Positions 7,641 through 15,980 of a stretch of DNA of 64,000 nucleotides are shown here, one piece after another (the first letter of the stretch is position 1; every line of letters begins with the position of its first letter). Origin of the DNA: Candidatus Limivivens intestinipullorum. Its GTDB lineage: Bacteria > Bacillota > Clostridia > Lachnospirales > Lachnospiraceae. The notes under the pieces were generated by a model. The model was not told the origin of the DNA. It saw only the letters and a list, made by a program, of their open reading frames with translations, and made no database searches. Location: positions 1 to 64,000 of the forward strand of contig DVIQ01000025.1 in NCBI GenBank assembly GCA_018711185.1, read 5' to 3'. A program made the position numbers and the translations under genes.

Positions 7641-7680
7641 GAAGGCTGCCAAAAAGCAGCCTTCTGTTTTGTTTATCTTT
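7641..7680 (+). terminator. Rho-independent terminator of the amidohydrolase gene
   Basis: GAAGGCTGC, loop CAAAAA, GCAGCCTTC, then a T-rich tract (TGTTTTGTTTATCTTTTT). Confidence 0.8.
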
Positions 7681-7742
7681 TTAATAAATTTTTTATAAAA
7701 GAAACACATAATGTACAATAAGGAATCACAAAAAAAACTAAA

Positions 7743-7758
7743 ATTGTATATATACAAT
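7743..7758. promoter_or_regulatory. Perfect 16-bp palindrome in the leader of the surface protein/ABC operon
   Basis: ATTGTATATATACAAT is a perfect inverted repeat 32 bp before the start codon of the surface protein gene. A weak promoter (TTTTAT, 17 nt, TACAAT at 7714-7719) lies upstream. The site has the look of an operator for a GntR/YtrA-like or MarR-like repressor, but no such gene is adjacent. Confidence 0.5.
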
Positions 7759-7790
7759 ATCAGAAAAATTCCGAAAGGAGAACACATTTC

Positions 7791-8996
7791 ATGCAAAAAA
7801 TGGCACACTTCAGAAAAAAATTAAGTACAGGACTGGTGGCTGCGGCTGCGGGTATTATTATGTGCGGAGGAATGACCGCCATGGCATCGGAAATCACTTC
7901 AGAGGCAGCGAGTCTGGACATGACGACGGATTATCCGGGCATTACGGTGAATCCCGGAGATACGCTAAGCTTTTCCCTGGATTTTTCCAGTGACGAGGCC
8001 TGTGACGCGGCGCTTTCTGTGGAGTCCATTCCGGAGGGCTGGACGGGCTATTTCGGAGGGGACGGCAATCAGGTCAGCATGGTACATATTAACTCCGGCA
8101 CAGAGGCCGATAACGCGGAACTGGCCACCTTTAATCTGACGCTGCCGGATGAAGCGGAAGAGGGGACTTACACGGTGGAGCTGGCGGCGGACGCCGGAAG
8201 CAGCGGTTCGGACACTCTGGAGCTGGAAATTACCGTAAATCAGGAGGAGCTTGGACAGAGCAGCTTTACGGCGGAGTATCCGGAGCAGCAGGGCGCTACG
8301 GGGACAAGCTTCAGTTTTGATACGACCCTTGTGAATAACCGGGCAACCGAGCAGTCCTACAGTCTTTCCGCGGAAGCGCCTACAGGCTGGACTGTTTCCT
8401 TTACGCCGTCCAGCGAGACGAGCCAGGTGGCGAGCGTAGCCCTGGAGTCCGGCGCCAGCGAGGGAATTACCGTGGATGTGACCCCGCCGGAAAATGTGGA
8501 AAAAGGCGAATACACGATTACCTGTACCGCAACTTCCGCCAGCGACACCCTGACCATGGAGCTGTCCATTGAGATTACCGGAACGTATGGAGTGTCTCTC
8601 TCTACGCCTACGGGCAATTTAAGCCTGGACGCCTATGCCAATGACCAGCGCTCCGTGACTCTTTCCATTACAAATACGGGTAATGTAGACCTGGAGAACC
8701 TGAATCTGACCTCCTCCGCACCCACAGACTGGGAAGTGGAGTTCAGCGAGTCCACCATTGAGCTTCTGGAAGCAGGGGCCACCCAGGAAATTACCGCTTA
8801 CATTACACCGGACGCAGACGCTATAACAGGAGATTATCTTACTACCCTGACCGTGAGCAATGACGAGACCAGCGCGGACGCCCAGTTCCGTGTATCCGTA
8901 AAGATCCGCACGACCTGGGGCATTGTGGCCGTGGCGATCATTGTAGTCCTTGTAATTCTGCTGGGATGTATTTTTAAGAAATTCGGGAGAAGGTAG
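7791..8996 (+). CDS. Exported membrane-anchored protein with repeated beta-sandwich (NEW3-like) domains
   Basis: A protein of 401 residues. The N-terminus has a cleavable signal peptide ending near MTAMASE (about residue 33). Then come about three Ig-like repeats, each with a motif of the type PEGWTGYF, PTGWTVSF or PTDWEVEF followed by an EGTYTVEL- or KGEYTITC-like strand. This resembles NEW3/NPCBM-associated domains. A C-terminal transmembrane helix (about 374-395) is followed by a short basic tail, so the repeats face outward. Its stop is 3 bp before the ABC ATPase gene, so it is an intrinsic part of that operon. It may act as an extracellular partner or substrate guide of the exporter (inference). 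ATG 7791 has AAAGGAG upstream. Confidence 0.8.
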   Translation: MQKMAHFRKKLSTGLVAAAAGIIMCGGMTAMASEITSEAASLDMTTDYPGITVNPGDTLSFSLDFSSDEACDAALSVESIPEGWTGYFGGDGNQVSMVHINSGTEADNAELATFNLTLPDEAEEGTYTVELAADAGSSGSDTLELEITVNQEELGQSSFTAEYPEQQGATGTSFSFDTTLVNNRATEQSYSLSAEAPTGWTVSFTPSSETSQVASVALESGASEGITVDVTPPENVEKGEYTITCTATSASDTLTMELSIEITGTYGVSLSTPTGNLSLDAYANDQRSVTLSITNTGNVDLENLNLTSSAPTDWEVEFSESTIELLEAGATQEITAYITPDADAITGDYLTTLTVSNDETSADAQFRVSVKIRTTWGIVAVAIIVVLVILLGCIFKKFGRR

Positions 8997-8999
8997 CAT

Positions 9000-10028
9000 A
9001 TGGGGCAGACAGAACAGACAATTATTGAAACGGTAGGTCTTACCAAGCGATACGGAGCGAAGATCGCGGTAAATAAACTGAATCTGCGGATCAATCAGGG
9101 CGAGGTGTTTGGGCTTCTGGGCCCAAACGGCGCCGGCAAAACCACGACGATCCTGATGCTTCTGGGGCTTACGGAACCCACATCCGGAAAGGCGCTTATC
9201 AACGGGATGGACTGTACGAGAAATCCGATCAGTATTAAGCGGGTTGTAGGGTATCTGCCGGATAACGTGGGCTTTTACCCGGATATGACAGGAAGACAGA
9301 ACCTGCGCTTTACCGGCAGGCTGAACGGACTGGACGAGAAAGAGATTGAAGAACGAATAGAACGGCTCCTGGACCGCGTAGGCATGACGGAAGCCGGTGA
9401 TCAGAAAACGGGTACGTATTCCAAAGGCATGAAGCAGCGCCTGGGGATCGCGGACGTATTAATGAAGGATCCGCAGATTATCATTATGGACGAGCCAACT
9501 CTGGGCATCGACCCGGAGGGCATGCGGGTGCTTCTGAAGCTTATGCGGGAACTGGCCCAGGAGGATGGAAGGACCCTTCTGATTTCATCCCATCAGCTCT
9601 ACCAGATTCAGCAGGTCTGCGACCGGGTAGGTATCTTTGTAAACGGTGATCTGATTGCCTGCGGGAAAATCGAAGATTTGGGCAAGCAGGTTCAAAAGGA
9701 AAACCATTATACGCTGGAAATCCAGACTTCGCCCTGTGACGACCGGCTTCTGGCGCAGATTGCCAAGCTTCCCAAGATTGAAAAAGTGGAAAAGGAGGGC
9801 GAGCGCTTTTCCATCCAGTCTCTGACAGACGCCAGAAAGGAGCTGACGGAGTTTTTAGGCACCAACGGCTATACAATCCTGCATATGCATCAGCGCGGCG
9901 GCGATCTGGATGAGATTTATCGATTATATTTTGAAAAGGCAGGACAGAGTGATGAAGATAAGAGCAGTGAGAAAAACAGGGGAGGGCGTTTCGGTTTCGG
10001 AAAAGGAAAGAAAAAGAGACGCGGCTGA
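9000..10028 (+). CDS. ABC-2 type transporter ATP-binding protein
   Basis: A cytoplasmic ATPase of 342 residues: Walker A GPNGAGKTT (41-49), signature YSKGMKQR (about 139), Walker B IIIMDEPTLGIDP and H-loop SSHQ. The C-terminal extension after residue 230 is the regulatory domain common in CcmA/NatA-like exporters; it ends in a basic, glycine-rich tail (GGRFGFGKGKKKRRG). It energises the permease encoded next, whose start lies within its 3' end. The start ATG overlaps the sequence right after the surface protein stop, which indicates translational coupling. Confidence 0.92.
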   Translation: MGQTEQTIIETVGLTKRYGAKIAVNKLNLRINQGEVFGLLGPNGAGKTTTILMLLGLTEPTSGKALINGMDCTRNPISIKRVVGYLPDNVGFYPDMTGRQNLRFTGRLNGLDEKEIEERIERLLDRVGMTEAGDQKTGTYSKGMKQRLGIADVLMKDPQIIIMDEPTLGIDPEGMRVLLKLMRELAQEDGRTLLISSHQLYQIQQVCDRVGIFVNGDLIACGKIEDLGKQVQKENHYTLEIQTSPCDDRLLAQIAKLPKIEKVEKEGERFSIQSLTDARKELTEFLGTNGYTILHMHQRGGDLDEIYRLYFEKAGQSDEDKSSEKNRGGRFGFGKGKKKRRG

Positions 10029-10965
10029 GACGGGACTGCGGGCTCTGTACAGAAAAGAGCTGGCGGATCACCTGAGCAGCAAACGGTTTATTATCATATT
10101 GGTATTGATTTACGCCACCAGTTTCGCGAGCCTGTACGGGGCTCTGACGGCGGTCAGCGAGAGCACGGAAACCATCGATTATCTGTTTCTGACGCTGTTT
10201 ACCACCAGCGGAAGCTCCATACCGTCCTTTATGAGTTTTATCGCGCTTCTGGGTCCCTTTGTAGGGCTGACGCTGGGCTTTGACGCCATAAACAGCGAGC
10301 GGAGCAACGGCACATTAAACAGGCTGGTGGCTCAGCCGATCCATCGGGATTCGATTATTATCGGAAAGTTTCTGGCAGGCACCACGATTATTGCCATTAT
10401 GGTGTTTACCATGGGAATATTCATGGGAACCATCGGCGTTCTGTCCACGGGACTGCTGCCACAGACAGAAGAGGTTCTGCGGATTTTTGTGTATCTGATT
10501 TACACCTGCGTTTATATCGCCTTCTGGCTTGGCCTGTCCATCCTGTTTTCCGTGGTATGCAGGCATTCGGCCACATCGGCTCTGGCGGTGATCGCCCTGT
10601 GGATCTTTTTCGCCATTTTTATGAGCCTGGTGGCCAGCATCATTGCCAATGCGGTATATCCCATTGACGATCAGTTTGGCGCGCTGTTTAATTCCTACAA
10701 TAATTATACATTGGAGCTGAATCTGAATCGGATTTCACCGTATTACTTGTACAGCGAGGCGGTTTCCACGATTATGAATCCTTCGGTGAGAGCCGTCAAT
10801 GTCGTGACGGTAAGCCAGCTTGATGGAGCGATCTCCGGATACCTGACCTTTGGCCAGAGTCTGCTGCTGGTGTGGCCGCACCTGGTGGGGCTGATCGCGC
10901 TTTTGTTCGCGGCTTTTATCTGCTCCTATATTGGATTTATGCGTCAGGAGATCCGTTCAAACTGA
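9952..10965 (+). CDS. ABC-2 type transporter permease
   Basis: A protein of 337 residues with about six hydrophobic helices, starting near residue 47 (FIIILVLIYATSFASLY). A large extracellular loop with conserved NSERSNGTLNRLVAQPI follows the second helix, as in NosY/YtrC-type permeases (COG1277). The start at ATG 9952 overlaps the ATPase gene by 77 bp, which is long; GTG 9967 is an alternative. The surface protein, ATPase and permease together form one exporter operon. The permease has no signature that reveals the exported compound. Confidence 0.85.
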   Translation: MKIRAVRKTGEGVSVSEKERKRDAAETGLRALYRKELADHLSSKRFIIILVLIYATSFASLYGALTAVSESTETIDYLFLTLFTTSGSSIPSFMSFIALLGPFVGLTLGFDAINSERSNGTLNRLVAQPIHRDSIIIGKFLAGTTIIAIMVFTMGIFMGTIGVLSTGLLPQTEEVLRIFVYLIYTCVYIAFWLGLSILFSVVCRHSATSALAVIALWIFFAIFMSLVASIIANAVYPIDDQFGALFNSYNNYTLELNLNRISPYYLYSEAVSTIMNPSVRAVNVVTVSQLDGAISGYLTFGQSLLLVWPHLVGLIALLFAAFICSYIGFMRQEIRSN

Positions 10966-11078
10966 CAAAACGCTTCGCGCGGCGAGTGGATATCTCCTTT
11001 TCACAAAAAATTCATAATTCAGGTCTGGCGATATTCTTTAAATTTTATTATGATAGATTAAGAATCAGAGGTGATAAA

Positions 11079-11759
11079 ATGAAGATATTGTCGATACTGA
11101 ACGGAGTATGTGATCAGAAGCTTCATGATATGATTGAGCGCTTTGCTTTCCGGGAGGGATTTGCCACCTTAACCCTCCCGGAATTTCTTGCGGAAGGCTG
11201 CGGTGAAAAACGCTGCGTGGCCATCATGTATTTTGACCTGGCGGGCCTGAAAGGCATAACAAAGGAACTCATTTCCGTTTTGTATATGCAGAGCCCGATT
11301 ATTCTGGTTCCTTCAAGTGAACAGGAGTGGATACAGGATGAACCGCGCTGCCCCTATGTGTCGGAGTATGTGAAATATCCGTTTACCGCGCGGGAGTTCC
11401 ATCGGCTTACCCATTGGTATATTGGCGATCAGCAGCTAAGGGAAAGGACTCTCTGCTTTGGGGATCTGTGTATTGACCGGTATTGCCATGAGATCTGCCT
11501 TTCCGGCAAGAAGCTCTGTATCAGCGGATACGAGTATGATATCTTTCTGGTTCTGATGGAGAATCTCGGAAGAGTGGTTACAAGGGAAAAGATTAACCAG
11601 TATCTGCCACAGAGAAAGCGGGAGTCCGCAAGGAATGTCGATACGCACATTAAAAATCTGCGCAGGCAGCTTGGCATCCAGGATCTGATCAAGTGCGTCC
11701 GCTCGGTGGGGTACTGCATCCCTGTGGACAATTTCTACCGGAAATGCAAGGATTTATAA
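11079..11759 (+). CDS. Winged-helix transcriptional regulator with an atypical receiver-like N-terminus
   Basis: A protein of 226 residues. The C-terminal half is a Trans_reg_C (OmpR-type) winged helix: LCISGYEYDIFLVLMENLGR, then ARNVDTHIKNLRRQLG and IKCVRSVGYCIP. The N-terminal 120 residues resemble a receiver (CVAIMYFDLAGLKG, then a PFTAREF segment), but the acidic pair expected after the first strand is missing (MKILSILNGVCDQK). Phosphorylation is therefore doubtful and it is an orphan regulator without a kinase gene. AGAGGTGAT precedes the start. It lies between the ABC operon and the SCP2-like gene, with 14 bp to the latter, so it is likely cotranscribed with it. Confidence 0.8.
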   Translation: MKILSILNGVCDQKLHDMIERFAFREGFATLTLPEFLAEGCGEKRCVAIMYFDLAGLKGITKELISVLYMQSPIILVPSSEQEWIQDEPRCPYVSEYVKYPFTAREFHRLTHWYIGDQQLRERTLCFGDLCIDRYCHEICLSGKKLCISGYEYDIFLVLMENLGRVVTREKINQYLPQRKRESARNVDTHIKNLRRQLGIQDLIKCVRSVGYCIPVDNFYRKCKDL

Positions 11760-11773
11760 AAGGAGGTATTCAG

Positions 11774-12100
11774 ATGACTTTTGCGGAGATGTTTTATGAG
11801 GTGAAAAAAAGGCTGGTGAAGGCGGACGTTGGCGGAATTTCAGAGCATCTGGCATTTCAGTTTAACATTACCGGAGAGGCGGAAGGAACTTTTTATGTGG
11901 AAGTGAAGGATGGAAAGCTTAATGTGGAGCCCTATGAATATATTGACCGGGATGTGATCTTTACCTGCACGGCCCAGACCCTTGAGAAGATCGCGGATGG
12001 AAAGGAAAATCCTATGCTTGCGGTGGGCTTTGGAAGACTTAAAGTGGAAGGAAACATCGATAAGGCGCTGAAATTAAAGGAAATATTAGAAAAACGCTAG
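11774..12100 (+). CDS. SCP2 sterol-binding-fold protein
   Basis: A protein of 108 residues that is essentially one SCP2 domain: FQFNITGEAEGTFYVEVKDG followed by a strand with DVIFTCTAQTLEKIADGKENP and the C-terminal AVGFGRLKVEGNIDKALKL. The fold binds lipids or other hydrophobic ligands in a cytoplasmic cavity. The start has AAAGGAGG 8 nt upstream. It follows the winged-helix regulator by 14 bp and is closed by a terminator. Confidence 0.85.
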   Translation: MTFAEMFYEVKKRLVKADVGGISEHLAFQFNITGEAEGTFYVEVKDGKLNVEPYEYIDRDVIFTCTAQTLEKIADGKENPMLAVGFGRLKVEGNIDKALKLKEILEKR

Positions 12101-12128
12101 GTTATTTGCGGGACTTTCCTTTTTTGAG

Positions 12129-12165
12129 ACTCCTGTGGAACTCAGTTCCGGCAGGAGTTTTTGCT
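12129..12165 (+). terminator. Terminator after the SCP2-like gene
   Basis: ACTCCTG (12129-12135) pairs with CAGGAGT (12152-12158), with an inner GGAACTCAGTTCC stem, followed by TTTTTGCTTT. Confidence 0.75.
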
Positions 12166-12265
12166 TTACAGATCGAAAGATTCGTTGCATAATATAGAAA
12201 GAGAAGGCTGGGCGGCGATAAAAAGTATGAGACAGCCTTCCGGCTAGAATCAGGAGGGACAGGTT

Positions 12266-12853
12266 ATGGGAAAACAGATTATTACGATTTCAAGAACCTA
12301 TGGAAGCGGAGGCCGGGAGATCGGGCGGCTGGTGGCGCAGAAGCTTCAGGTGGATTTTTATGACAAAAATATTTTATCTCTTTTAGTGGAAAAAACAGGA
12401 ATCAGCGAGGAAGGACTGAAGAACGCGGACGAACGGCTGATTAAACGCTCGCCGTCTCCTTACGGCTTCACGGAGGAAACGGATTATGGGACGAACCATT
12501 ATCTTTATGAGGCACAGGTCCGCCTGATTGGCGAGCTGGCCCAGAAGGGGCCCTGCGTGATCGTAGGCCGGCTGGCTGACTGGATTTTGCGCAACCGGGA
12601 GGATGTGCTGAACGTTTTTATCACAGCTCCAGGCGAAGCGCGGATTCAGAGAATTATGGGATATGAAGATGTGGACGAGGAAACCGCGCGGGAGCTTATG
12701 ATTCAGGTTGACAGGCGCAGAAAGAGCTATTACGACTATTTTACCCATCAGCAGTGGGAGCGGATGGAAAATCGGGACCTGGTGATCAACAGCAGTCTCC
12801 TTGGAATCGAAGAAACGGTGGGAATGATCAGTGAAATCGCGAAAAGAGCATAA
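12266..12853 (+). CDS. Cytidylate kinase-like family protein
   Basis: A protein of 195 residues. The N-terminus IITISRTYGSGGREIGRLVA carries the glycine-rich phosphate-binding loop of the Cytidylate_kin2 family, in which the usual GKS/T lysine is absent. VIVGRLADWIL and RIQRIMGYEDVDEETARELM are the second conserved block and the lid. The family is frequent in gut Firmicutes; its substrate is not established, so I would not call it Cmk. GGAGGGAC precedes the start. Its end overlaps the diguanylate cyclase gene by 23 bp. Confidence 0.85.
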   Translation: MGKQIITISRTYGSGGREIGRLVAQKLQVDFYDKNILSLLVEKTGISEEGLKNADERLIKRSPSPYGFTEETDYGTNHYLYEAQVRLIGELAQKGPCVIVGRLADWILRNREDVLNVFITAPGEARIQRIMGYEDVDEETARELMIQVDRRRKSYYDYFTHQQWERMENRDLVINSSLLGIEETVGMISEIAKRA

Positions 12854-14414
12854 GAAAGGGGATCAGACAATTCGTACAGACAGCGAAGCGATGTGGAAAT
12901 TTTATTTCCGGTCCGTACCTGAGGAAATCAAGGAGGATTACCGAAGGGAAGTAATCCGGAGCAATGGGGCGGTGCTGAGCGTTCTTTCCGTGCTGGCGAT
13001 TTGCGCGGAACTGTTTAACATTGCCCGCGTGCTGTTTTTTTCAAAAAGCGGCCTTGGGACTCAGAACAACCGCATATATTTTACCTTTTATCTGGTTCTT
13101 CTGACGGCTTCCGTTTTGTTTTTAATTATAAAAAGATGCCTCGGGAACCATATCAACGCAATCTATATTTTCCTGCTTGCGGCAGCCGGATTTTTTATTG
13201 TGTGGAGTCTGCTGCTGAATTATTATGATTTTACGCATGCTGATGAGCCGGTTTACAGCATTGTCTATATCACATCCCTTCTGGCTATGGTCATCTGCCT
13301 GTATATGGAACCAGTGGTCTGTCTTGGCCTGGTTTTGGGAAGCGGCATCCCGTTTTTGCTTCTGACCAAAAGCGACTTCGGGTTTATTCAGAATACGCTT
13401 TTCAGTATGGGTACAGCGGCGCTCGTCTCCTTTTCAAGGTTTCAGTACAAAATCAAAACCTTGATGGGACAGAAAAAGATTCAGGAGATGAACCGGCGGC
13501 TGACGATTGAGATGGAGCGCAAAGAGGTGGCGATACAGAAGCTGCGGTATATTATCGAGCAGAGCAATTATATTATTGTAGACTGGGATAAGGAGGAGGA
13601 CCGGGCCTTCTTTTACGGGCACTGGACGGAGAAGTTTGATTATCCTGCGGAGATTTCCTCCTTTACGGAATGGGTGACCCACAGCGGACTGCTCAGCCGG
13701 AAAGAGTGGAAGCGTCTGCAGCTGGAAATCATCCGATGCATGAAGTCCACCTATCAGATGGAAACGGAGATCGAGCTTTCCAGCAGGAAGGGCGTAAGGG
13801 AGTTTTATCTGTTTCATCTGTCCGTACAGCATGACAGCGCCGGGGAAATACGGGGCGTGCTGGGGTATCTGAGCGATATCCATAAGCAGAAGGAAGAGAT
13901 TCAGAGTCTGAAGTCCCGGATGGATCTGGATCCGCTGACGGGGCTTTTAAATCGTACTGCGGTAAAGGAGAAAGCGCAGGAGTGGTATGAAGGCGACAGC
14001 GGAAATTTTGTGCGGGCTATGATTATGCTGGATTTGGATGATTTTAAAGCCATCAATGATACCTACGGCCATCCCTGCGGGGATCAGGTTCTCATGGAGG
14101 TCGCGAATCTTCTGCGGCGAATCTTCCGCGAGACGGACGCCTTGAGCCGCATTGGCGGCGATGAATTTGTGGTGCTTATGAAAAACGTCCGAAACGTGGA
14201 GGATGTGGAAAGAAAGCTGAAAAAGCTCTCCCGGGGAGGCACCACTTTGTGGAACGGCGCCCGTATACCGGTAAAATTCAGTATTGGCGCGGCGGTGTCC
14301 GAGAATGGCGAATATGAGGAACTCTACCGCTTGGCGGACGAAGCGCTCTATGACGCTAAGTACCGCAAAAAGGGCAGCTATGTAATCATGGATGAGAGAG
14401 CGCCTTCTAAATAA
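12831..14414 (+). CDS. Membrane-bound diguanylate cyclase with PAS-like domain
   Basis: A protein of 527 residues. Residues about 45-200 hold five to six transmembrane helices. A coiled-coil linker follows (about 203-235), then a PAS-like sensor with the ending LGYLSDIHKQKEEIQ (about 335-360), then a GGDEF domain with an intact active site GGDEF and an RxxD inhibitory site five residues before it (RETD). It should make cyclic di-GMP from GTP and be feedback-inhibited. The start is a GTG at 12831 inside the kinase gene; ATG 12891 is an alternative that would only shorten the basic N-terminus. Confidence 0.9.
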   Translation: MKSRKEHKKGDQTIRTDSEAMWKFYFRSVPEEIKEDYRREVIRSNGAVLSVLSVLAICAELFNIARVLFFSKSGLGTQNNRIYFTFYLVLLTASVLFLIIKRCLGNHINAIYIFLLAAAGFFIVWSLLLNYYDFTHADEPVYSIVYITSLLAMVICLYMEPVVCLGLVLGSGIPFLLLTKSDFGFIQNTLFSMGTAALVSFSRFQYKIKTLMGQKKIQEMNRRLTIEMERKEVAIQKLRYIIEQSNYIIVDWDKEEDRAFFYGHWTEKFDYPAEISSFTEWVTHSGLLSRKEWKRLQLEIIRCMKSTYQMETEIELSSRKGVREFYLFHLSVQHDSAGEIRGVLGYLSDIHKQKEEIQSLKSRMDLDPLTGLLNRTAVKEKAQEWYEGDSGNFVRAMIMLDLDDFKAINDTYGHPCGDQVLMEVANLLRRIFRETDALSRIGGDEFVVLMKNVRNVEDVERKLKKLSRGGTTLWNGARIPVKFSIGAAVSENGEYEELYRLADEALYDAKYRKKGSYVIMDERAPSK

Positions 14415-14421
14415 AAAGCAT

Positions 14422-14451
14422 GTAACGGCTCAGCAGGGCTGAACCGTTAGT
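14422..14451. repeat. Solo palindrome of the dispersed repeat family
   Basis: GTAACGGCTCAG, AGGG-type spacer, CTGAACCGTTAGT: an imperfect inverted repeat directly after the diguanylate cyclase stop. It is followed by ACTTTTCG and may help terminate transcription between this gene and the convergent MATE gene. Confidence 0.7.
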
Positions 14452-14496
14452 ACTTTTCGACCAGTTGAAAAAGGCGGCGGTCCGGCGGACGAACTG

Positions 14497-15840
14497 CTAT
14501 GAAAGAAGCTTTTTCAGGCTCTTCCGGTAGGAAATATACAGGATAGCCAGGGCTCCGGCCCAGGCCAGGATTTCCGCAGAATAAATGCCGTATTCGCCGA
14601 TAAATCCGGGGAGGATCAGAGCGGCCAGGATGCGCATGCAAAGCTCCGCGATTCCGGAGAGAAGAGGGATCAGGGTGTTTCCCATACCCTGGAGAGCGGA
14701 GCGGTAAATATGCAGGCAGTACAGGACGGACAAAAAGGCGGCCATCAGATAAAGAAAATGACGTCCGTAAACGGCTACCTGAGCGGCGTTTGGATCCGAG
14801 CGATCGATAAAAAAGCCAACCAGCAGATGACCTGCCAGAAACATCAGCACTGTGATCAGCAGAGAAGCAGCCACGGCCATGAGGGCGCCTTCCCGGACGC
14901 CGCGGCGGATGCGCCCGTATTCCTTTGCTCCAAGGTTCTGTCCGGTATAAGTGGATACGGAGAAGCCAAAGGAGATGGCGGCGATCTCCAGAAGGCCGTA
15001 CAGTTTATTTGCCGCGGTGAAGCCGGCCACAAAAATAACGCCGAAGGTATTTACGATGGACTGGAGGATCATGCCGCCTATGGAGATAATAATGTTCTGG
15101 ATGCCCATGGGAGCGCCAAGCATAAAAAGCCTCCGGATTAAATCCCTTGTGGGCTGAAAATCTGCTCTGGAAAAATGAAGGACCGGGGTTTTCCGGATAT
15201 GAAGGAAGCAGTAAACGCAGGAGACTGCCTGGGCGATCAGCGTGGCTGCCGCCGCGCCGGCAATTCCCCAGCCAAACACGGCAACAAAAAGCAGGTCAAG
15301 AAGAATGTTGCACACGGAGGCGATCCCCATGGCTGCCAGCGGCGTCCGCCCGTTTCCGATGGAACGAAGGACGGCCGAAAGCCAGTTGTAAGTCATGACA
15401 ATGGGGATTCCGCCAAACATGATCCGGACATACAAAAGGGCGTCTCCTAGGATTTCCCGGCTGGTTCCCATAAGGGTAAGAACTGGGGCGGAGAGGAAGA
15501 GAAAAAGTCCGGTAATCACGACAGCGGAGAGAAAAGCCAGCAGCAGGGACACGCATAGGGATTTTTTCATGTCCGCGTATTGTTTCGCACCGTAAAGCTG
15601 GGCGATCCGAATGGAAAAACCCTGGGTAAGGCCGGAACAGACGCTTACGCTCATCCAGTTAAACCAATCCGTAGCCCCCAGCGCGGCCAGGGCGTTGACC
15701 CCCACTACCTGGCCCACCACAGCGGTGTCCACCAGCGTATATGCCTGCTGAAAGACATTTCCAAGCATCAGCGGGAGGGCAAACAGAAAGATTTGGCGGC
15801 CGGCGGGGCCCTGGGTCATATTTTTTGAGACTGCGTTCAT
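14497..15840 (-). CDS. MATE-family efflux transporter
   Basis: A protein of 447 residues with twelve predicted transmembrane helices in two similar halves. The first helix contains FALPLMLGNVFQQAYTLVDT and the VVGVNALAALGATDWF block; the equivalent in the second half is MLGAPMGIQNIIISIGGM. These are hallmarks of the DinF/NorM-like MATE exporters that expel cationic compounds by sodium or proton antiport. The ATG at 15840-15838 has GAGGTG 6 nt upstream. It is divergent from the OLD nuclease gene, with only 140 bp between them. Confidence 0.93.
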   Translation of the reverse strand: MNAVSKNMTQGPAGRQIFLFALPLMLGNVFQQAYTLVDTAVVGQVVGVNALAALGATDWFNWMSVSVCSGLTQGFSIRIAQLYGAKQYADMKKSLCVSLLLAFLSAVVITGLFLFLSAPVLTLMGTSREILGDALLYVRIMFGGIPIVMTYNWLSAVLRSIGNGRTPLAAMGIASVCNILLDLLFVAVFGWGIAGAAAATLIAQAVSCVYCFLHIRKTPVLHFSRADFQPTRDLIRRLFMLGAPMGIQNIIISIGGMILQSIVNTFGVIFVAGFTAANKLYGLLEIAAISFGFSVSTYTGQNLGAKEYGRIRRGVREGALMAVAASLLITVLMFLAGHLLVGFFIDRSDPNAAQVAVYGRHFLYLMAAFLSVLYCLHIYRSALQGMGNTLIPLLSGIAELCMRILAALILPGFIGEYGIYSAEILAWAGALAILYISYRKSLKKLLS

Positions 15841-15980
15841 AGATTCACCTCGTTAGTAGATTGCAAAAGATTTCTGCCCGCGGATGCCGCAGGCAGCTGC
15901 CGTAAAACATATGATACAACAAAACAGCAAAAAAAGAAACAGAAAAATGAGAATCGCGTTTCTGCTTTCGGGAGGAAATT

